64,000 bases of DNA from Petunia secreta (lineage: Eukaryota > Streptophyta > Magnoliopsida > Solanales > Solanaceae): NCBI GenBank assembly GCA_029990175.1, contig JARKIP010000030.1, positions 18,253,501-18,317,500 of the forward strand. Direction: 5' to 3'. Shown piece by piece: positions 44,482 to 58,570 of the stretch. The notes beneath the pieces are model-generated. The model ran no database searches, was not told where the DNA came from, and saw only the letters and a list, made by a program, of their open reading frames with translations. Made by a program: the position numbers and the translations under genes. How positions within the stretch are numbered: the stretch's first letter is position 1; every line of letters begins with the position of its first letter.

Positions 44482-47131
44482 CGTTCTTAGGGATAAACAT
44501 CTATCTTTGCAAGCTTCCTCTTTAGGTAACTTTTCAAACTTCCTTTCTGGTGTATTTCTTGCACAATATTCCTCACAATAGCTGTAGCATTTGTCTTCAC
44601 TTGCTGGAATGCTCTTGAATTACTCTCCCTCCATATATGGTGGACATCTTCTATAAGTGTCATTCTATGAATCTTTGCAACTACACTCTTACCTTTTGCG
44701 AATTTGACCCTCCGCTCTAGCTCCTCATGTCATGGTAGTACCTATTCCTTGCCATTGCAATATTCTGGACCAAATATTTCTTGTCATGCTCTCACTTCCC
44801 ACAAGGGCTTCCCTTTTATGTAGCATGCATGCATCCATTGTATCCATAATCCGTCATTTTTCCTGCTTATGGTCCACAACAACTTGCATATAGCTATTCT
44901 ATTCCATGTTTTGACATCAAGATGATTGATACCTCCAACAACCCTGGGTTTGCATTGTTTTTCTTAAGTAATAATGCTCTTTCAGATGTTGTTATTGCCC
45001 CTGTCCATTGTTGAATGATTTTCTATGTAGGATAAAATCTGGGACCAATAGGTTTGAATAGCAAATAAGACAGACTTGATCAATTGGACTCTCCCACCAT
45101 AAGACAAAAGTGTTTTGTCCAAGATGTAATTATTTCCAACATTATTTCTAGCAAAGGCTAGCATTAGCTTACATACAGTCTTTTGGTACTGAGGGGGACC
45201 TCCAAGTATTTGAAGGGAAGTTGAGCTTTGACAAATCTCACGACATTGATTATTTCATGTTGGGTGCTTTCATCTACTCCCCAAAGTACAGTGAGCTCGT
45301 CTCACTATTAGCTTGGAGTCCTGACACAACATAGAATTTCTCAAATCCTTCAAACATTAGTTTCACAGAGTGGACTTCCCCTCTTCTAAACAATAGCAAG
45401 TCATATGCAAAGTTAAGCTGCACAATGTTTAACTTTTCACATCTTGGATGGAAGTTGAAATCTGGGTTCTTGGTTAGTTGTTTTAGTATCACGGTCAAGT
45501 ATTCCATTGCTAGCATAAAATGAAATGGGGACATAAGATCTCCTTGCCTAAGCCTTTTCTTATCTAGTAACGGCTTTGTGGGTTTCCTGTTAACCATGAT
45601 TGAATAGGAAACCGTCTTGACACATATTGTGATCCATTGTAGAAATTGATCAGGGAAATTTAGGTATTGAAGAACTTGCTCTAGGTATGACCATTCAATG
45701 AAATCATAAGCCTTCCTCATATCAATCTTAATCATGCACATATGAGAGGTGCCTTTCATTCCGTACCTCTTTACTAATTCATAGCTCATAGTGATGTTTT
45801 CAGTGATCACTCTTCATGGTTAAAAAACTGAGTGGTTGATGTCCACAAGCTTGTCCATAACAATCTGCATTCTCTTTGTAAGCACTTTGGAGATAATCTT
45901 GCATATGGTAGTTCAATAGGAGTTTGGTCTAAACTTAGTGACCTTTGATGGATATTTAACTTTAGGATCAATAACTGTGGTGTAATTAATAGGTTTATAT
46001 AGGTTTCCTGTTAAGAAGAATTATTGCACAACCTCTATGAGTTCTCCACCAATCACTTGCCATGTTTCTTAAATAAGTATGCATTCATTCCATTACAACT
46101 AGGGTCTTTAAGATCTCCTATATTAAACTACCTTATATATTTCCTCTGTTGGGACATGCTTTAAGAGGCCAAGCTATTAATCTTTATTCAGCACACTACC
46201 AGCTCTTGATATTAGGATTGATGGCAGTTAAATGATTAGCTGTTGTGCCTAGCAGGCCTTTGTAGAACCCCAGAATTTCCTGTTCTATTTCTTCTTATTT
46301 GTGAACTGTATCACCAGCATTAGTGACCAAACTATGAATGTTGTTTTGAGCAGTTATGTTCTTACCATCAAAGAAGAAAGAGATATTAGCATCCCCTAAC
46401 TTGTGCCATTACTTTAGATTTCTGCCTCATTACATTTTCTCTAATATTAGACCATTTTTTCAGTTGTTGCTTTAATTGTTGTTCAGTGTTCACTAATTCA
46501 ATCTATTTGCAGGCCCTAATTTGTTCCTATGTTGCAGCTAGTTGGTCTCGAATTGCTTTTAGTTTCTGCCCAATGTCCCCAAACTCCATACTTGTCAAGG
46601 TTTACAAACCAACCTTCACTTTTTTATTTTCTACTAGACATCTCTCATGGAGTCGTGATGTTTTGTTATTTCCCATGTTTCACTACTACCTTGATGAAAT
46701 CCTCATGCTCAGCCAAGTAGTTATTGAACTTGAAAGACCTAGGTCCATTAGTAGTAATTCCTTCCAACTGTAGACCGATAGGTGAGTGATTAGAGTATCC
46801 TAGACTTGGAACATTGACCTCTAGTATCTCCATCTCTTTCATCCATTGGTCATTGACAATAGCTCTATCTAGTTTTCTTAATACATGCCCATTTCAATTA
46901 TGCTTCATGAATTGGAGTTCCCACCTTTCTGTCATAAACTCATGACTGCATTTAATCTCTCATTGCTATCCAAGCTATTTGACATACACTATGTAGCACT
47001 CTCATTTTTTTCCATAAACCTTTCCTACCCTCAATAGTGTGAAGTCCATTGATGGCTATAAAGTTGAATTGTCTCCTGCTATTTTTAATATTCACGGCCC
47101 CATGTATGCTTTGCATAGATACATGAGTAAT
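44482..47131 (-). mobile_element. Decayed L1-type LINE
   Basis: On the - strand: endonuclease remnant (FNFIAINGLHTIEGRKGLWK, KVGTPIHEA, about 47090-46850), reverse transcriptase (45810-45274: MIKIDMRKAYDFIEWSYLEQ, RLRQGDLMSPFHFMLAMEYL, NFAYDLLLFRRGE) and zinc-binding tail remnants (NDGLWIQWMHACYIKGK near 44840). The catalytic FADD box reads FAYD, so the RT is dead. Many stops. The 5' side stops at an LTR that begins at 47132. Confidence 0.8.
45274..45810 (-). pseudogene. LINE reverse transcriptase fragment
   Basis: 178 residues of the RVT_1 domain, the longest open part of the LINE. First catalytic Asp region IDMRKAYDFIEW is kept. The second, FAYDLLLF, has Tyr for Asp. Confidence 0.85.
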
Positions 47132-48026
<895 letters not shown>

Positions 48027-49310
48027 TGATCACGCCCAACTACGCACTACAAAAGGGACTAAGCGGCCGCGATAAATATAGCTCGGTACTTAAAGTCCTG
48101 AGGTCGAATCCTATAGAGAATACTCGAAATCTAGGTGCTAATCTAACTAACTTATCTAATCAATTAACTTCGAAAGTTTATATTCTTATGATGGTTTCAA
48201 TATAATAACTAATTAATAATAAAATAAATAGCAAAGTAGTAAGAAATAGATCAGGTCAATGGTTTAGAAGCTTAGAATTGATCTACCCAACTCCTACTCA
48301 TGTCTTGGAACAATCCATTAATGTTAACTTGCTTCTTCCTATTGAACACTTGCTCCAAATTCACAACTATTCACTCCCGTGTAATAGTTGTAACTTTCAA
48401 TAACCAACTTTCCAATTAATTAATGAAGATACGTAGGACTACAAGTATGGTTCACAATCGGGGTCAATGGTTACAAATCACCTTTTTTACAACCTAAGTA
48501 ATGCCTTTGTTTTAGGTTGAAATATTGCTAAGTGTTTAACCATAATTCATTAATTTATCCCTAGATGCACAAGAATAAAGAGCACAATCAATTGGGAGCT
48601 CTATCAATCAATAGCATACAAATCATAAACACTTAGATAGGAAGGTTAACAAGTTTCATTCATTAAAGCAATAATTCATAACACATAAGTATTGGAGTGG
48701 TTCAATCAACCCTAGAATGGATGACTTAGCCACTCATATTCATGATAATCATGTCAATGTAATTCATGAATAAATAAATTACAAAAAGTAAGGAAGAATT
48801 TAGGAAAATCTCTTGAGTTCTTGAAGTCTCTGAAGCTCTAGCCTCCTTTTGTGCTTCTTTCCAGTCTAAAGTTCATAAAGGAGGCAAGAGAAGCTTTTAT
48901 ACCATGTAGGAAACTAAGCAAATAGTTCAAAAAGCCCTTAAATTTTCACCTAAAATTTCTGCTTCGTGTGGCGCCCGCGTGCCACGCGGACTCAATTTTT
49001 TCAGAAAATTTGGCTCGTGTGGTGCTCGCGTCTTCGGCCTAACTGAGCTGAAATTTTATTTCACTTCTAGGCAAAAACTCTATTTCTTCTCGTGTTACTC
49101 GCGTGACAACGGATCACTTGAAATCTTCAATATCTTCATTTTTAAATAAAAAACTTGTACTTTTTTCCTCAGTTCACCATGTTCAATTCCTACAACATAA
49201 AATACACCAAATAAGAGCAATTTCGTTCAAAGTACCAAAAAATATCATAAGTCGAAGCATGAATACGAGGCAAAAATAAAGGAAATATAGTAATATCTAG
49301 CCTCGTATCA
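48027..49310 (-). repeat. 3' LTR of the Athila-like element
   Basis: TGAT..TATCA; matches 53455-54734. The - strand has a TATA box (GGTATAAAAGC, about 48894-48904). Confidence 0.88.
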
Positions 49311-51158
49311 ACACCCTACACTTAAACTTTTGCTCGTCCTCGAGCAACTTATACCTTGAACTCAAGATGCAGCAAAACAACCTACAACGATGACTTGGGT
49401 TTATACAGACACTTAACAAGTTGCATATGCAGTAATCATACCTTATTCACACAAAATCCATGCCAAGAATATTTAAAAACAGTCAAGTGCACCAAATTAA
49501 CCTCCTAATCCCACATCAACTCCAGACTCAGTCAATAATTCATGCAAGTACTCACTCATTCAAGAGACTAATAAAAGAGTTCACTTCTCGTAAACCATGT
49601 GCTGTCACAATCAAATCAAAAAGTAGAGAAGGAATTTACTCAAGAGAATGATCATGAACGAAAAGTTCACATATAGATAAAGCACTCACTCTCAGAAAAG
49701 AACTCACATGCAACATAAGACGTACCATAAGCTTGCCCTTAGTGTAGAACTCGACTCATGTCTATCTACTCGGCTAAGATCAATTAGGACTTCTTTAGAT
49801 TGTAATGTAGGTAATGGGACGGGTAGGATACATATAGGTAATAGTGACTGACCACCCCAAGCAATTTAATACACCACAATTAATTCAATATTTTTTCTCC
49901 CAAACAATCTTTCTTTTACCAGCACAAAGTCAACTTTTACCAATATTTTTCATTAAGCAAAGGTAGGAGCTAATGATAGGGACGACTCTTTTTTTTCCTT
50001 TCAAACTCATTTTTTTTTTATTTTTTCAATTATTGCACAATATCTCAAGCTTTCACTTTTTTTCTTTTTTTTTTCTGCTAAATCCCTCCAAATAGCATCC
50101 TCCTAAGCACCTTTTGTCTTCCTCCAGAAACCATACTTTCCCGCTTTATTCACTAACCTTTTTGGCTCATAACACTACAAGCAACTCATAGATATTTAGC
50201 ACAAGAACTACGAATCCTAATAGCTATCAAAGAAAAGGCTACAGGCTCAAAAGAGTTAGCTAAGGTTATTTTCATTGGTAACTTCTAATTCTGAAGCTTT
50301 AAGCTAATTGGCTATGAAAGGAATGACTATATCACTTCCTAACCGAGCAAACTTCTCATTTCAATTTGCACACACACAGGGCAAGTTCTAGACATCAAGT
50401 ATTAAACATGGAGAAAACAAAATCTTTTCTCATACATGGCACATAACATACTCAAAATGGCTCAATTCGCGCTCTTAAACAAAGTAAACACAAACAAACT
50501 CTTAAGAAAATCTAGAGTCAACATTATGATCATAGGTCTCAAATAATGCACTCGGCGTTTCTCAAGGCAAAAATATTATGATAGAATATATGCATGAAAT
50601 CCACATACCCCAAATCAAGTATCTATATAAAACTAGTCAAAGTGGAGCTAAGACTATCCCATCCAATTACTACACTCTAATCCTAAAAAAAAATCTACCT
50701 ATACTCGGTTCAAACTACCTCCTTTGGAAAAGAACCGATGCACAAAGAAAAACCAACGGGGATTATAAATACAAATAGGAAGACTCCCACCCCATACTTA
50801 AAATCAAGCATTTCCCTTAATGCACTAAAACTAAAAACTAAGGGTGATAGAGAAACTCCCTGGGGCTCTAAGCCCGAAGAATATCCTTGTGAGCTTCCTT
50901 CGGGCACGAGGTACTCAGACTTCCCCCCTAGCAGGACTTCATCTTCAAGCATGCTGGGTTTGCAGACACCCCATATTTAGACTCCAAACCAGTTGAAACC
51001 TGCAAAACAAAGAAACTCACCAAGTAACATCCTTCAAAAGATAACACTTTTTTTTTTATATTTTAAATATTTTTTATCTTTTTTTTACTTGTTTACAATT
51101 ACAATCACGGGTTGCCTCCTGAGAAGAGCCTTATTTAATGTCGTGGCACGACATAATC
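49311..51158 (-). other. 3' non-coding module of the Athila-like element
   Basis: No ORF. It has the GTCGTGCCACGACATTAA..GGAGGCAACCC block (51152-51109) right after the protease and a polypurine tract next to the LTR. Several blocks match 20326-22408 of the other non-autonomous element. Confidence 0.7.
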
Positions 51159-51159
51159 A

Positions 51160-51830
51160 GCTCAACCTATGGCTCATCCAGGCTTGCATGTATGCATACA
51201 CAAACAATTCACATCATCACAATATCCCTTCAGCATTTTACCAATATCAACTTCTATTTCTTCATCTTACAACTTCAAAGTCATCTTTCCTTTATCAACA
51301 TCAATCACTGCTCTACTAGTAGCCAAGAATGGATGGCCTAAGATAATTGGAACATCTTTATCAACGGGGCAATCAAGAACCACAAAATCTACTGAAAACA
51401 TGAAACTACCCACATGCACAAGTACATCCTTAACTATTCCAACGAGGTACTTTTGTCATTTATCTGCCAGCTAGATTTGCATTGAAGTCTCTCTCAAGCC
51501 TGTCAAATCCAACTTATTGTATACTTCCGGCGACATCAGATTAATGCTTGCACCAGAATCACATAAGGACTTACCAATTATGAGATCACCAATAGAGCAC
51601 GGGACTGTAAAACTACCAGAATCTTACGTTTTTTTAGCTATAGGCTTTGTGATGCTACACACCTTATTCAACTGGACCATCTCTACTTCATTAAAGTCAA
51701 CCTTCTTAGATAGAAGATCTTTCAATAATTATGCATATCCTAGAACCTCTCGCATAACCTCCATGAAAAGCATAGTAAACTTCAATTATTTCAAAAAATA
51801 AAAAACTTTATTAAAGTTCAAACCTTTTTG
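51160..51830 (-). pseudogene. Athila-like retroviral-type aspartic protease
   Basis: Reads GSFTVPCSIGDLIIGKSLCD then SGASINLMSPEVYNKL; the catalytic DSGA codons are at 51560-51549. Further on come VGSFMFSVDFVVLD and VPIILGHPFLATS, the second conserved protease block. In-frame stops (two near 51455-51475, one before DSG near 51620) show decay. It would cleave Gag. Confidence 0.85.
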
Positions 51831-51920
51831 TTGCTTTGCCAATCTTTGAAGAAAAGGAGGTGGTGGAGTTTTTGTCTTGGAGTTCTGCTCCCTTGACACT
51901 TTATCTTGTTCAACCATCCT

Positions 51921-53338
51921 CTAGGCTTTTATATCAGGTTCTTTGGCAATTACATTCTCAGTACCAAGGACATGTTCTGGAGTAGTCTCTTTCTCAGCAT
52001 GATCATTGCCAGCCAGTTTGGCAGAGTCATCAACATGCTCAATATTTGGCATAGTGGGTAGTGCACCTTTAGCTAATTCTTGCTCCTTGTCCAAGTCTCT
52101 ACCATTCCTCAAAGTGACTGCTATCAATTGATAAGGATTTGGATCCTAGGATTCACAACAGTGTCGCCCGGCAAAGCACCCTGAGGTCTATTATGTAAAG
52201 CTAGGGACAGTTGTCCCAACTTGGTCTCTATACCTTTTATTGCAGTGTCATGTGCTGTCACTTGGTCTTGAAGCTGCTTATTAAATCCCATCATAGCCTG
52301 CACCATAGTCTTAATCTCAGCTATATCATTCGCTTGCTGTAAGGGTAAAGTTGCTTGTTGTTGCACTGACATAAATTGACCCTGTTGATTGTGTTGTTGG
52401 TGCTGCCTATAATTCACGAAGTTCACATCTTCAGTACCAGAAAGCAAATCAAAATCTTGAAAAATTACCAAGATCGAGGACTTGAGTATGTGCCCATGAG
52501 TCCACTTGGTTAACAGGTTTTTGCATCTTCTCGTTTAGTTGTTTCGACATAACATCAAGTGTAGTCTGCAACTTTGACATTTGTTCTTCCATTGCAGAAG
52601 TAGTACTAATAGCTAAATCCCCCGTACCTAGGCCAATAGATGCATCTCTTTTAAGCCAGCCTGAGTTTTGAGCCATTACATCAAGCAGGGGCTTCGCTTA
52701 AGTAAATGTTTTACTAAAAAACGCTCATCCAGCTGCTGCATCCAAAGTGCTCTTAATTTGATCTCCCATGCCCATGTAGATCCTTTGCCCCAACATTTTG
52801 TCATGGTACCAAATACCATGATGAGGACACTTTCTCAAATAACCTTTAAATCTCTCCCAAGCTTCTGGCAAAGTCTCTAGCGGGTTCTGCCAAAATATAA
52901 GTATTTCATCAACTAGCCTGACAGTCTCATTGGGTGGAAAGAACTTCTTCATGAACTTTATCGCCAAGTCATACCACGACGCAATAGAATTAACTGACAA
53001 TGAGTCCAACCAATCACTGGCATCTTCCATTAGCGAGAATGGAACAACACCATTTTCACAACCTCTATTGGCACTCGAGCCTATTTTTGAATTTCACAAA
53101 CCCTTATGAACTTTTTCTAATGCTTTTGAGGATCATCAATAGTTCTACCTGCAAATAAACTAGCATTAGCAAGCAAAGCCACCATCATCTGGGTGATGTA
53201 AAAATTTTCTGCCTCGAATGTTGGGAGCAGAATAGCAGACGCCAGATTCCCAGCCACAGGTTGCGCGAACGCATTAAGAGCCAAATCTTGAGCCATCCTG
53301 AATTCTTCGGGATATGAACTTTCAATTGTAAACACCAA
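51921..53338 (-). pseudogene. Athila-like Gag
   Basis: Pieces: 53338-53117 (start, with NFYITQMMVALLANASLFAG), 53030-52725 with the retrotransposon gag core (DASDWLDSLSVNSIASWYDL, KFFPPNETVRLVDEI, PEAWERFKGYLRKCPHHGI), 52676-52449, 52471-52124 (Gln-rich) and 52127-51921. Frameshifts and stops separate them. Confidence 0.82.
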
Positions 53339-53412
53339 AGAAACGAGATTAAGATGACAAGAGTGAAGTTAATAGAAAACTAAAATCAATATCTTAAAAC
53401 CTAAATAACACC

Positions 53413-53432
53413 GTGTTCCCGGCAATGGCACC
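53413..53432 (-). other. Primer binding site (tRNA-Asp-like) of the Athila-like element
   Basis: The - strand reads TGGTGCCATTGCCGGGAA, a close variant of the tRNA-Asp site. A 16-bp duplication (TGATGGCGCCAAAATT type) separates it from the LTR start. Confidence 0.7.
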
Positions 53433-53454
53433 AAAATTTGATGGCGCCAAAATT

Positions 53455-54734
53455 TGATGGCGCTCAACTACGCACTACAAAAGGGACTAAGCGGTCGCGG
53501 CAAATATAGCTCGGTACTTAAAGTCCTGAGGTCGAATCCCATAGAGAATACTCGAAATCTAGTTGCTAATCTAACTAACTTATCTAATCAATTAACTTCG
53601 AAAGTTTATATTCTTATGATGGTTTCAATATAACAACTAATTAACAATACAACAAATAGCAAAGTAGTAAGAAATAGATTAGGTCAAGGGTTTAGAAGCC
53701 TAGGATTGATCTACCCAGCTCCTACTCATGTCTTAGAATAATGCATTAATAGATTTAACTTGCTTCTTCCTATTGAACACTTGCTCCAAATTCTATTCAC
53801 TCCCGTGTAATAATTGTAACTTTCAATAACCAACTTTCCAATTAATTGATAAAGATACGTAGGACTACAAGTATGGTTCACGATCAGGGTCAATGGTCGC
53901 AAATCACCTTTTTGACAACCTAAGTAATGCCTTTGTTTTAGGTTGAAATATTGCTAAGTGTTTAACTATAATTCATGAATCTATCCCTAGATGCACAAGA
54001 ATAAAGATCACAATCAGTTGGGAGCTCTACCAATCAATAGCATACAAATCATAAACACTAAGATAGGAAGGTTAACAAGTTTCATTCATTAAAACAATAA
54101 TTCATAACACATAAGTATTGGAGTGGTTCAATCAACCCTAGAATGGATGACTTAGCCACTCATACTCATGATAATCATGTCAATGTAATTCATGAATATA
54201 TAAATTACAAAAAGTAAGGAAGAATTTAGGAAAATCTCTTGAGTTCTTGAAGTCCCCGAAGCTCTAACCTCCTTTTTGCTTCTTTCCCAGTCTAAAGTTC
54301 ATAAAGGAGGAAAGAGAAGCTTTTATACCCTGTAGAAACTAAGCAAATAGTCCAAAAAGCCTTTAAATTTTCGCTCAAAATTTCTGTTTCATGTGACGCC
54401 CGCGTGCCACGCGGACTCAATTTTTTCAGTCAATTCAGCTCGCGTGGTGCTCGCGTATTCGGCCTAACTGAGCTGAAATTTTTCTTCACTTCTAGGCAGA
54501 AACTCTATTTCTTTCTGTGTTACTCGCATGGCACACGGATCACTTGAAATCTTCAATATCTTAATTTTAAAATAAAAAGCTTGCACTTTTTCCTCAATTC
54601 ACCATGTCAATTCCTACAACATAAAACACACCAAATAAGAGCAATTCAGTTCAAAGTACCAACACATATAAGAAGTCGAAGCATGAAAACGAGGCGATAA
54701 TTAAAAAAAAATAGTAAGATCTAGTCTCATATCA
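53455..54734 (-). repeat. 5' LTR of the Athila-like element
   Basis: Partner of 48027-49310. Confidence 0.88.
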
Positions 54735-54739
54735 CTGAT

Positions 54740-56419
54740 TTAATAAATACACTAGTTGTGTGAATAAGAACTGATTTTGCATGGATCTGGTACTAGTTAT
54801 ATGATTTTTGATAGTTTTAACTTGATTCAAACATGAAAACCATACTATATAAAGTACATTAGAAGCTTCATTTTAGTAAAGATGGAGTTTTTGCCTGCAT
54901 ATGAACTCTTATAGTCATAACTTAGCTAAAATCAAGGCTTTGAGAGTGTTCTAGATTCTATGAAGCAGTAAAAGCTGTGACGAATCTGTATATCCTGTTT
55001 TGATTAGAGTTAAGTCAGGTTTGGTTCTAGTTTGTTGAAAGGGATGGATTCTATAGTTGGAATGGGTGTTTTCTGGCTTGTGTGAGATGAAAAGGGAATG
55101 CAGCAGGCCATAGTGTGTTCCTCGTCTGGTTGTTGAGTTTAAAGAGGTAGTTGCTGTAGATTCTGTGAGGCAGTGAGGGAGCTGCAGGCTGTGAAAGGTG
55201 TCTGGGCAGTGGGAGGGTTTGCTATGTTGTTTTCAGGTAGTGAGGGGGTTGTTTTCATGTTAAAATGTAGGGATGTGCAGGAGTGGAGGGTGTTTATGCC
55301 CTGGTTGTTGTCTGAGTTTAAAAGGGTTGCGGGTCCTGTTTCTGGTTTTGGTTCTTTAATTTTTTAGGAGGTATGAAGGAGTAGAGGGGGTCAAGGGGTT
55401 TGGCTTTAGTTTGCAGGTAGTAGTAGTTTGTTTGTGTAGTAGAGAAGTTTGAGAGGTCTGGTTCCTGTTAGCTTGTAGAGTTGCTGCAAAGAGGTGAGGT
55501 GTTGTTCTGGTTAGGTGCAGGCTGTTAGTTGGGTACTTCGATTAAAAGGGTCCTTTCAAGACTTTTTTAGTTTAATAACCCTCTAGTTTTTTTCTTAGTA
55601 GAATGACCCTTTTCTTATATTAGGGAGAATCAACACTTAAGCTGATATTTAGTTAAGTAAATAGTAATGGTGGGGGTGCCATCAAACTTTTTTATTTGCA
55701 GAATGGTCCTCAATATATATATATATATATATATGTGGGGGTGCCCTCAAACTTTTTTATTTGCAGAATGGTCCTCAATATATATATATCCAAATGGTAA
55801 ATAAAGCTTTCTTTTTCTTTGCCACCATGATACCTCCAAGCAATGCTTTCTACTGAAAAAACCAACCACTTCCCTCTTCTTCTTTCTGCCTTCTCCATCA
55901 TACCCGCCGCCGACTCAATCCCTATTTGGTCGGATTTTCACCAAAAAACACCACATTCTGCATAAAATTCATCTCTCATTCTTCTCCATCCTCTTTTGTC
56001 CCAAAATCTTGTTCATATTATGCACATTGTGCATAACTACAAAAATTAGGGCAAAAGTGATTCTCAATTTCTATGATGCATTTGGTGGGTATTGCTTGTT
56101 TGGTACTTTCAACCTTCTTTTCAGCTGGTAAGTGAGAAGAATACTTAATTATTATACAGATTTTATTATTTTTTGAATATTTTGCTCTTAGTTGATACCA
56201 TCGACTTGAAGTTACAACTTTTTGTACACCATTTATCGTATTGAATAAACCATTTGTCGATTGAATAGACTGTACGTTATTAATGAGAGACCGTATACTA
56301 TTAGGTGGTGATTATTTTGGGGATTAGGTTGAGACCATTAAATGTTGGACTTGACATTCTAAATCTATGGTTACCGTACCTATTCTGATGAGTCTGGAAG
56401 TTGATTATAATGAGTTGGT
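54740..56419. other. Repeat-derived, non-coding region left of the MuDR transposase
   Basis: No gene. The left part may continue the Ogre-like LTR of 47132. A 65-bp tandem duplication with embedded AT repeats lies at 55671-55789 (TGGGGGTGCC at 55671 and 55736). Sequence near 55548-55615 (GGGTCCTTTCAAGACTTTTT..) may be the end of the MULE, but no partner was found. Confidence 0.45.
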
Positions 56420-58570
56420 TTAGCATGTCATTGCAAATGGCCAATTAACATGTGAGCCAAGACAGGTGTCAATTACTCATATGCTTAGTGTGGCTCCCGC
56501 AAAGGAAAAGACAACTCTATCGATCATAAAGACGGATAATGATGTGCAAGCTCTATCTTCTTGATGTTGCAAGTGATGGTTCTAGGCCCACATTGAGGAT
56601 ATCTGTTGTTGAAAGGTTTGATGAAGCATCAAATGAGCATGCTGCTGCTTCCGATGCTGCTCCTTGTATGGGATCAGCTAAGGCATCAGCACCTGTAGCA
56701 GAAGAGAGCAAAGCAGATATTGATTCTATGGAGATAATGGATGGGATGACTATAATCAAGGCAACAATTTCAATGAAAATAGTCCAACAAATTTAAACTG
56801 TGATGTTAATACTAATGATTCGAGCAATCCAGTTATTAATACTTTGGGTACGGAAAGCAGCCATAATTATGCTGATGAGACATGTTTTTATAAAGGTAAA
56901 ACTTTTAAAAACAAGCGGGAGTTAGTTGTTTGTCTTAAGCTTGCTTCAGTGAAGAAGTCATACTGTTTCAATACTGTGAAGAGTACAAAAAATTTATATG
57001 TGGTCATTGATCCAACTTGCAGGTGGTGGGTACAATCCATGAAGTATATGAGTTCTGACAAGTTTTATATTACAAATACAATGGTAAGCACACGTGTAGG
57101 TGCAACACCTTCCCAGTCATCATCCTCACGCGCCGGCCGATGTCGTTGATGAATTTGTAAAGAATAGATTTATTAACAGCAAAGGTCCTTCCACAAAAGA
57201 CATTGCCAGTTCTGTTCATGCACGTATGAGTTGTAAAATCAGCTATTGGAAATGTTGGATTGGAGCTGAAATAGCATAATCTTTGGTAAAGGGAATACCA
57301 GAGCAGAGTTATTCTGTGATAGATTCCTATCATCTTTTTCTTGAAACCAAAATCAAGGAAGTAAAACTGATTTGAGGCTTGATGAAAAAGGGAGGTTCAA
57401 GTACTTTTTTGTTGCTTATGGAGCTTGCATTAGAGAGTTTGTGAATATGAGAAATGTTATAGTTTTTGATGGCACATTTTTAGTAGGCAAGTGTGGTGGA
57501 GTGTTGTTGTGTGCTGTTGTACAAGATACTGAGAACCACATTTATCCGCTTGCATTTTGTATAGTGGACAAAAAATGTGACGAGTCATGGGGTTATTTTT
57601 TTGAACAGTTGCTTGATATAGTCCCTAACACTGGAGAGTTGTGCATTATCTTCGAACGACATTCAAGTATTACAAATGGGATTGCCAAGTACTATACTGA
57701 AGCTTATCATGATTTTTGTATGTGGCATTTTGCTGAGAACATCAGGGTAAAGTTCAAGTGTAGAGATATTCTAGACAAATACTATTTAGCAGCAAAGGCT
57801 TACTGCTTTGAAGAGTTTGACAAACATTTTAAAGAGATCAAAGATTTAAATGTGAGGCTAGCTAATTATCTTTAGGGAATTGGATTTGATAAATGGACTA
57901 GAGCCTTTTTTCTGGGGAATAGGTTCTAGGTGATGACCTTGAACACTGCAGAGTCATTTAACTCAATTTTTAGGGATGAAGGAGAATTTCCCATCATTGC
58001 TCTGTTTGATGCAATTAACAGTAAGTTTGTTGAGAAGTAAGAGAGGCGTACAACGATAAACAAAGCAACCACAATCCTAGTCAAATTTGCTGAAGATGCT
58101 GTAAGGAAAAACATGTAAGATGGCAAAGCACTTGCGGTGAGCAGAGTATTCATTAGAGAGTATAATGTCGTCAGTGATGAAGGGAAGGAAGATGTCAGTC
58201 TCTAAAATAGAGCTTGTACTTGCAGAGAGTTTCACCATCAGAAAATTCCTTGCAAACACGCAATGGCAGCACTGAGGGCTCACTTTGGAGATGGATATGG
58301 TTTGAACATTTATGTATTCACCTCTCCATATTATAGGGCACAAATGTACATGCTTGCATATGCAGAACTAATTTTTCCAATTCCTTCAGATGACCAATGG
58401 CAGTTGCCCTCAAGATGTTCTAGAGAGAAAAATTCCTCCACCTTTCGTCAAGCTTGTGCGGGGGGAAAGAGAATAATGAGGATGCCGTCTACAGGGGAAG
58501 TGTTTAAAGCTGGGAAGAGGAGAAATAAATGCTCTAATTGCAAATGATATGACAACAAGAGGACCACATG
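56420..58570 (+). pseudogene. MuDR/MULE transposase, decayed
   Basis: Domains in order: MuDR N-terminal region (SIIKTDNDVQAL, 56510); DNA-binding segment (FKNKRELVVCLKLASVKKSY, CRWWVQSMKYMSSD, 56900-57070); transposase core (57372-57875: FKYFFVAYGACIREFVNMRN, VIVFDGTFLVGKCGGVLL, CMWHFAENIRVKF); SWIM zinc finger (CTCREFHHQKIPCKH, 58216-58260); damaged zinc knuckle (KCSNCK then stop). Stops at 56563, 57373, 57873 and beyond, and several frame changes. The second catalytic Asp (DRH in relatives) reads ERH. FAR1/FHY3 factors descend from this transposase class, but this copy has TE-like decay. Confidence 0.85.

Larger units (their letters stand above)
48027..54734 (-). mobile_element. Non-autonomous Athila-like LTR element with gag-protease only (TR-GAG type)
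   Basis: 6,708 bp; LTRs 48027-49310 and 53455-54734; exact 5-bp duplication CTGAT (48022-48026, 54735-54739). On the - strand: primer site, Gag, protease, then a 1.8-kb non-coding module and LTR. No RT, RNase H or integrase is present, although the flanking structure is complete. The LTRs differ by several percent. It shares its 3' module with the 5.75-kb element but not its LTR sequence. Gag-only LTR elements are known in plants as TR-GAG. Confidence 0.88.

Noticed and set aside
50578..51801. Several + strand ORFs of 66-108 codons
   Set aside because: The real coding content here is the Athila-like protease on the - strand; the rest is its non-coding 3' module.
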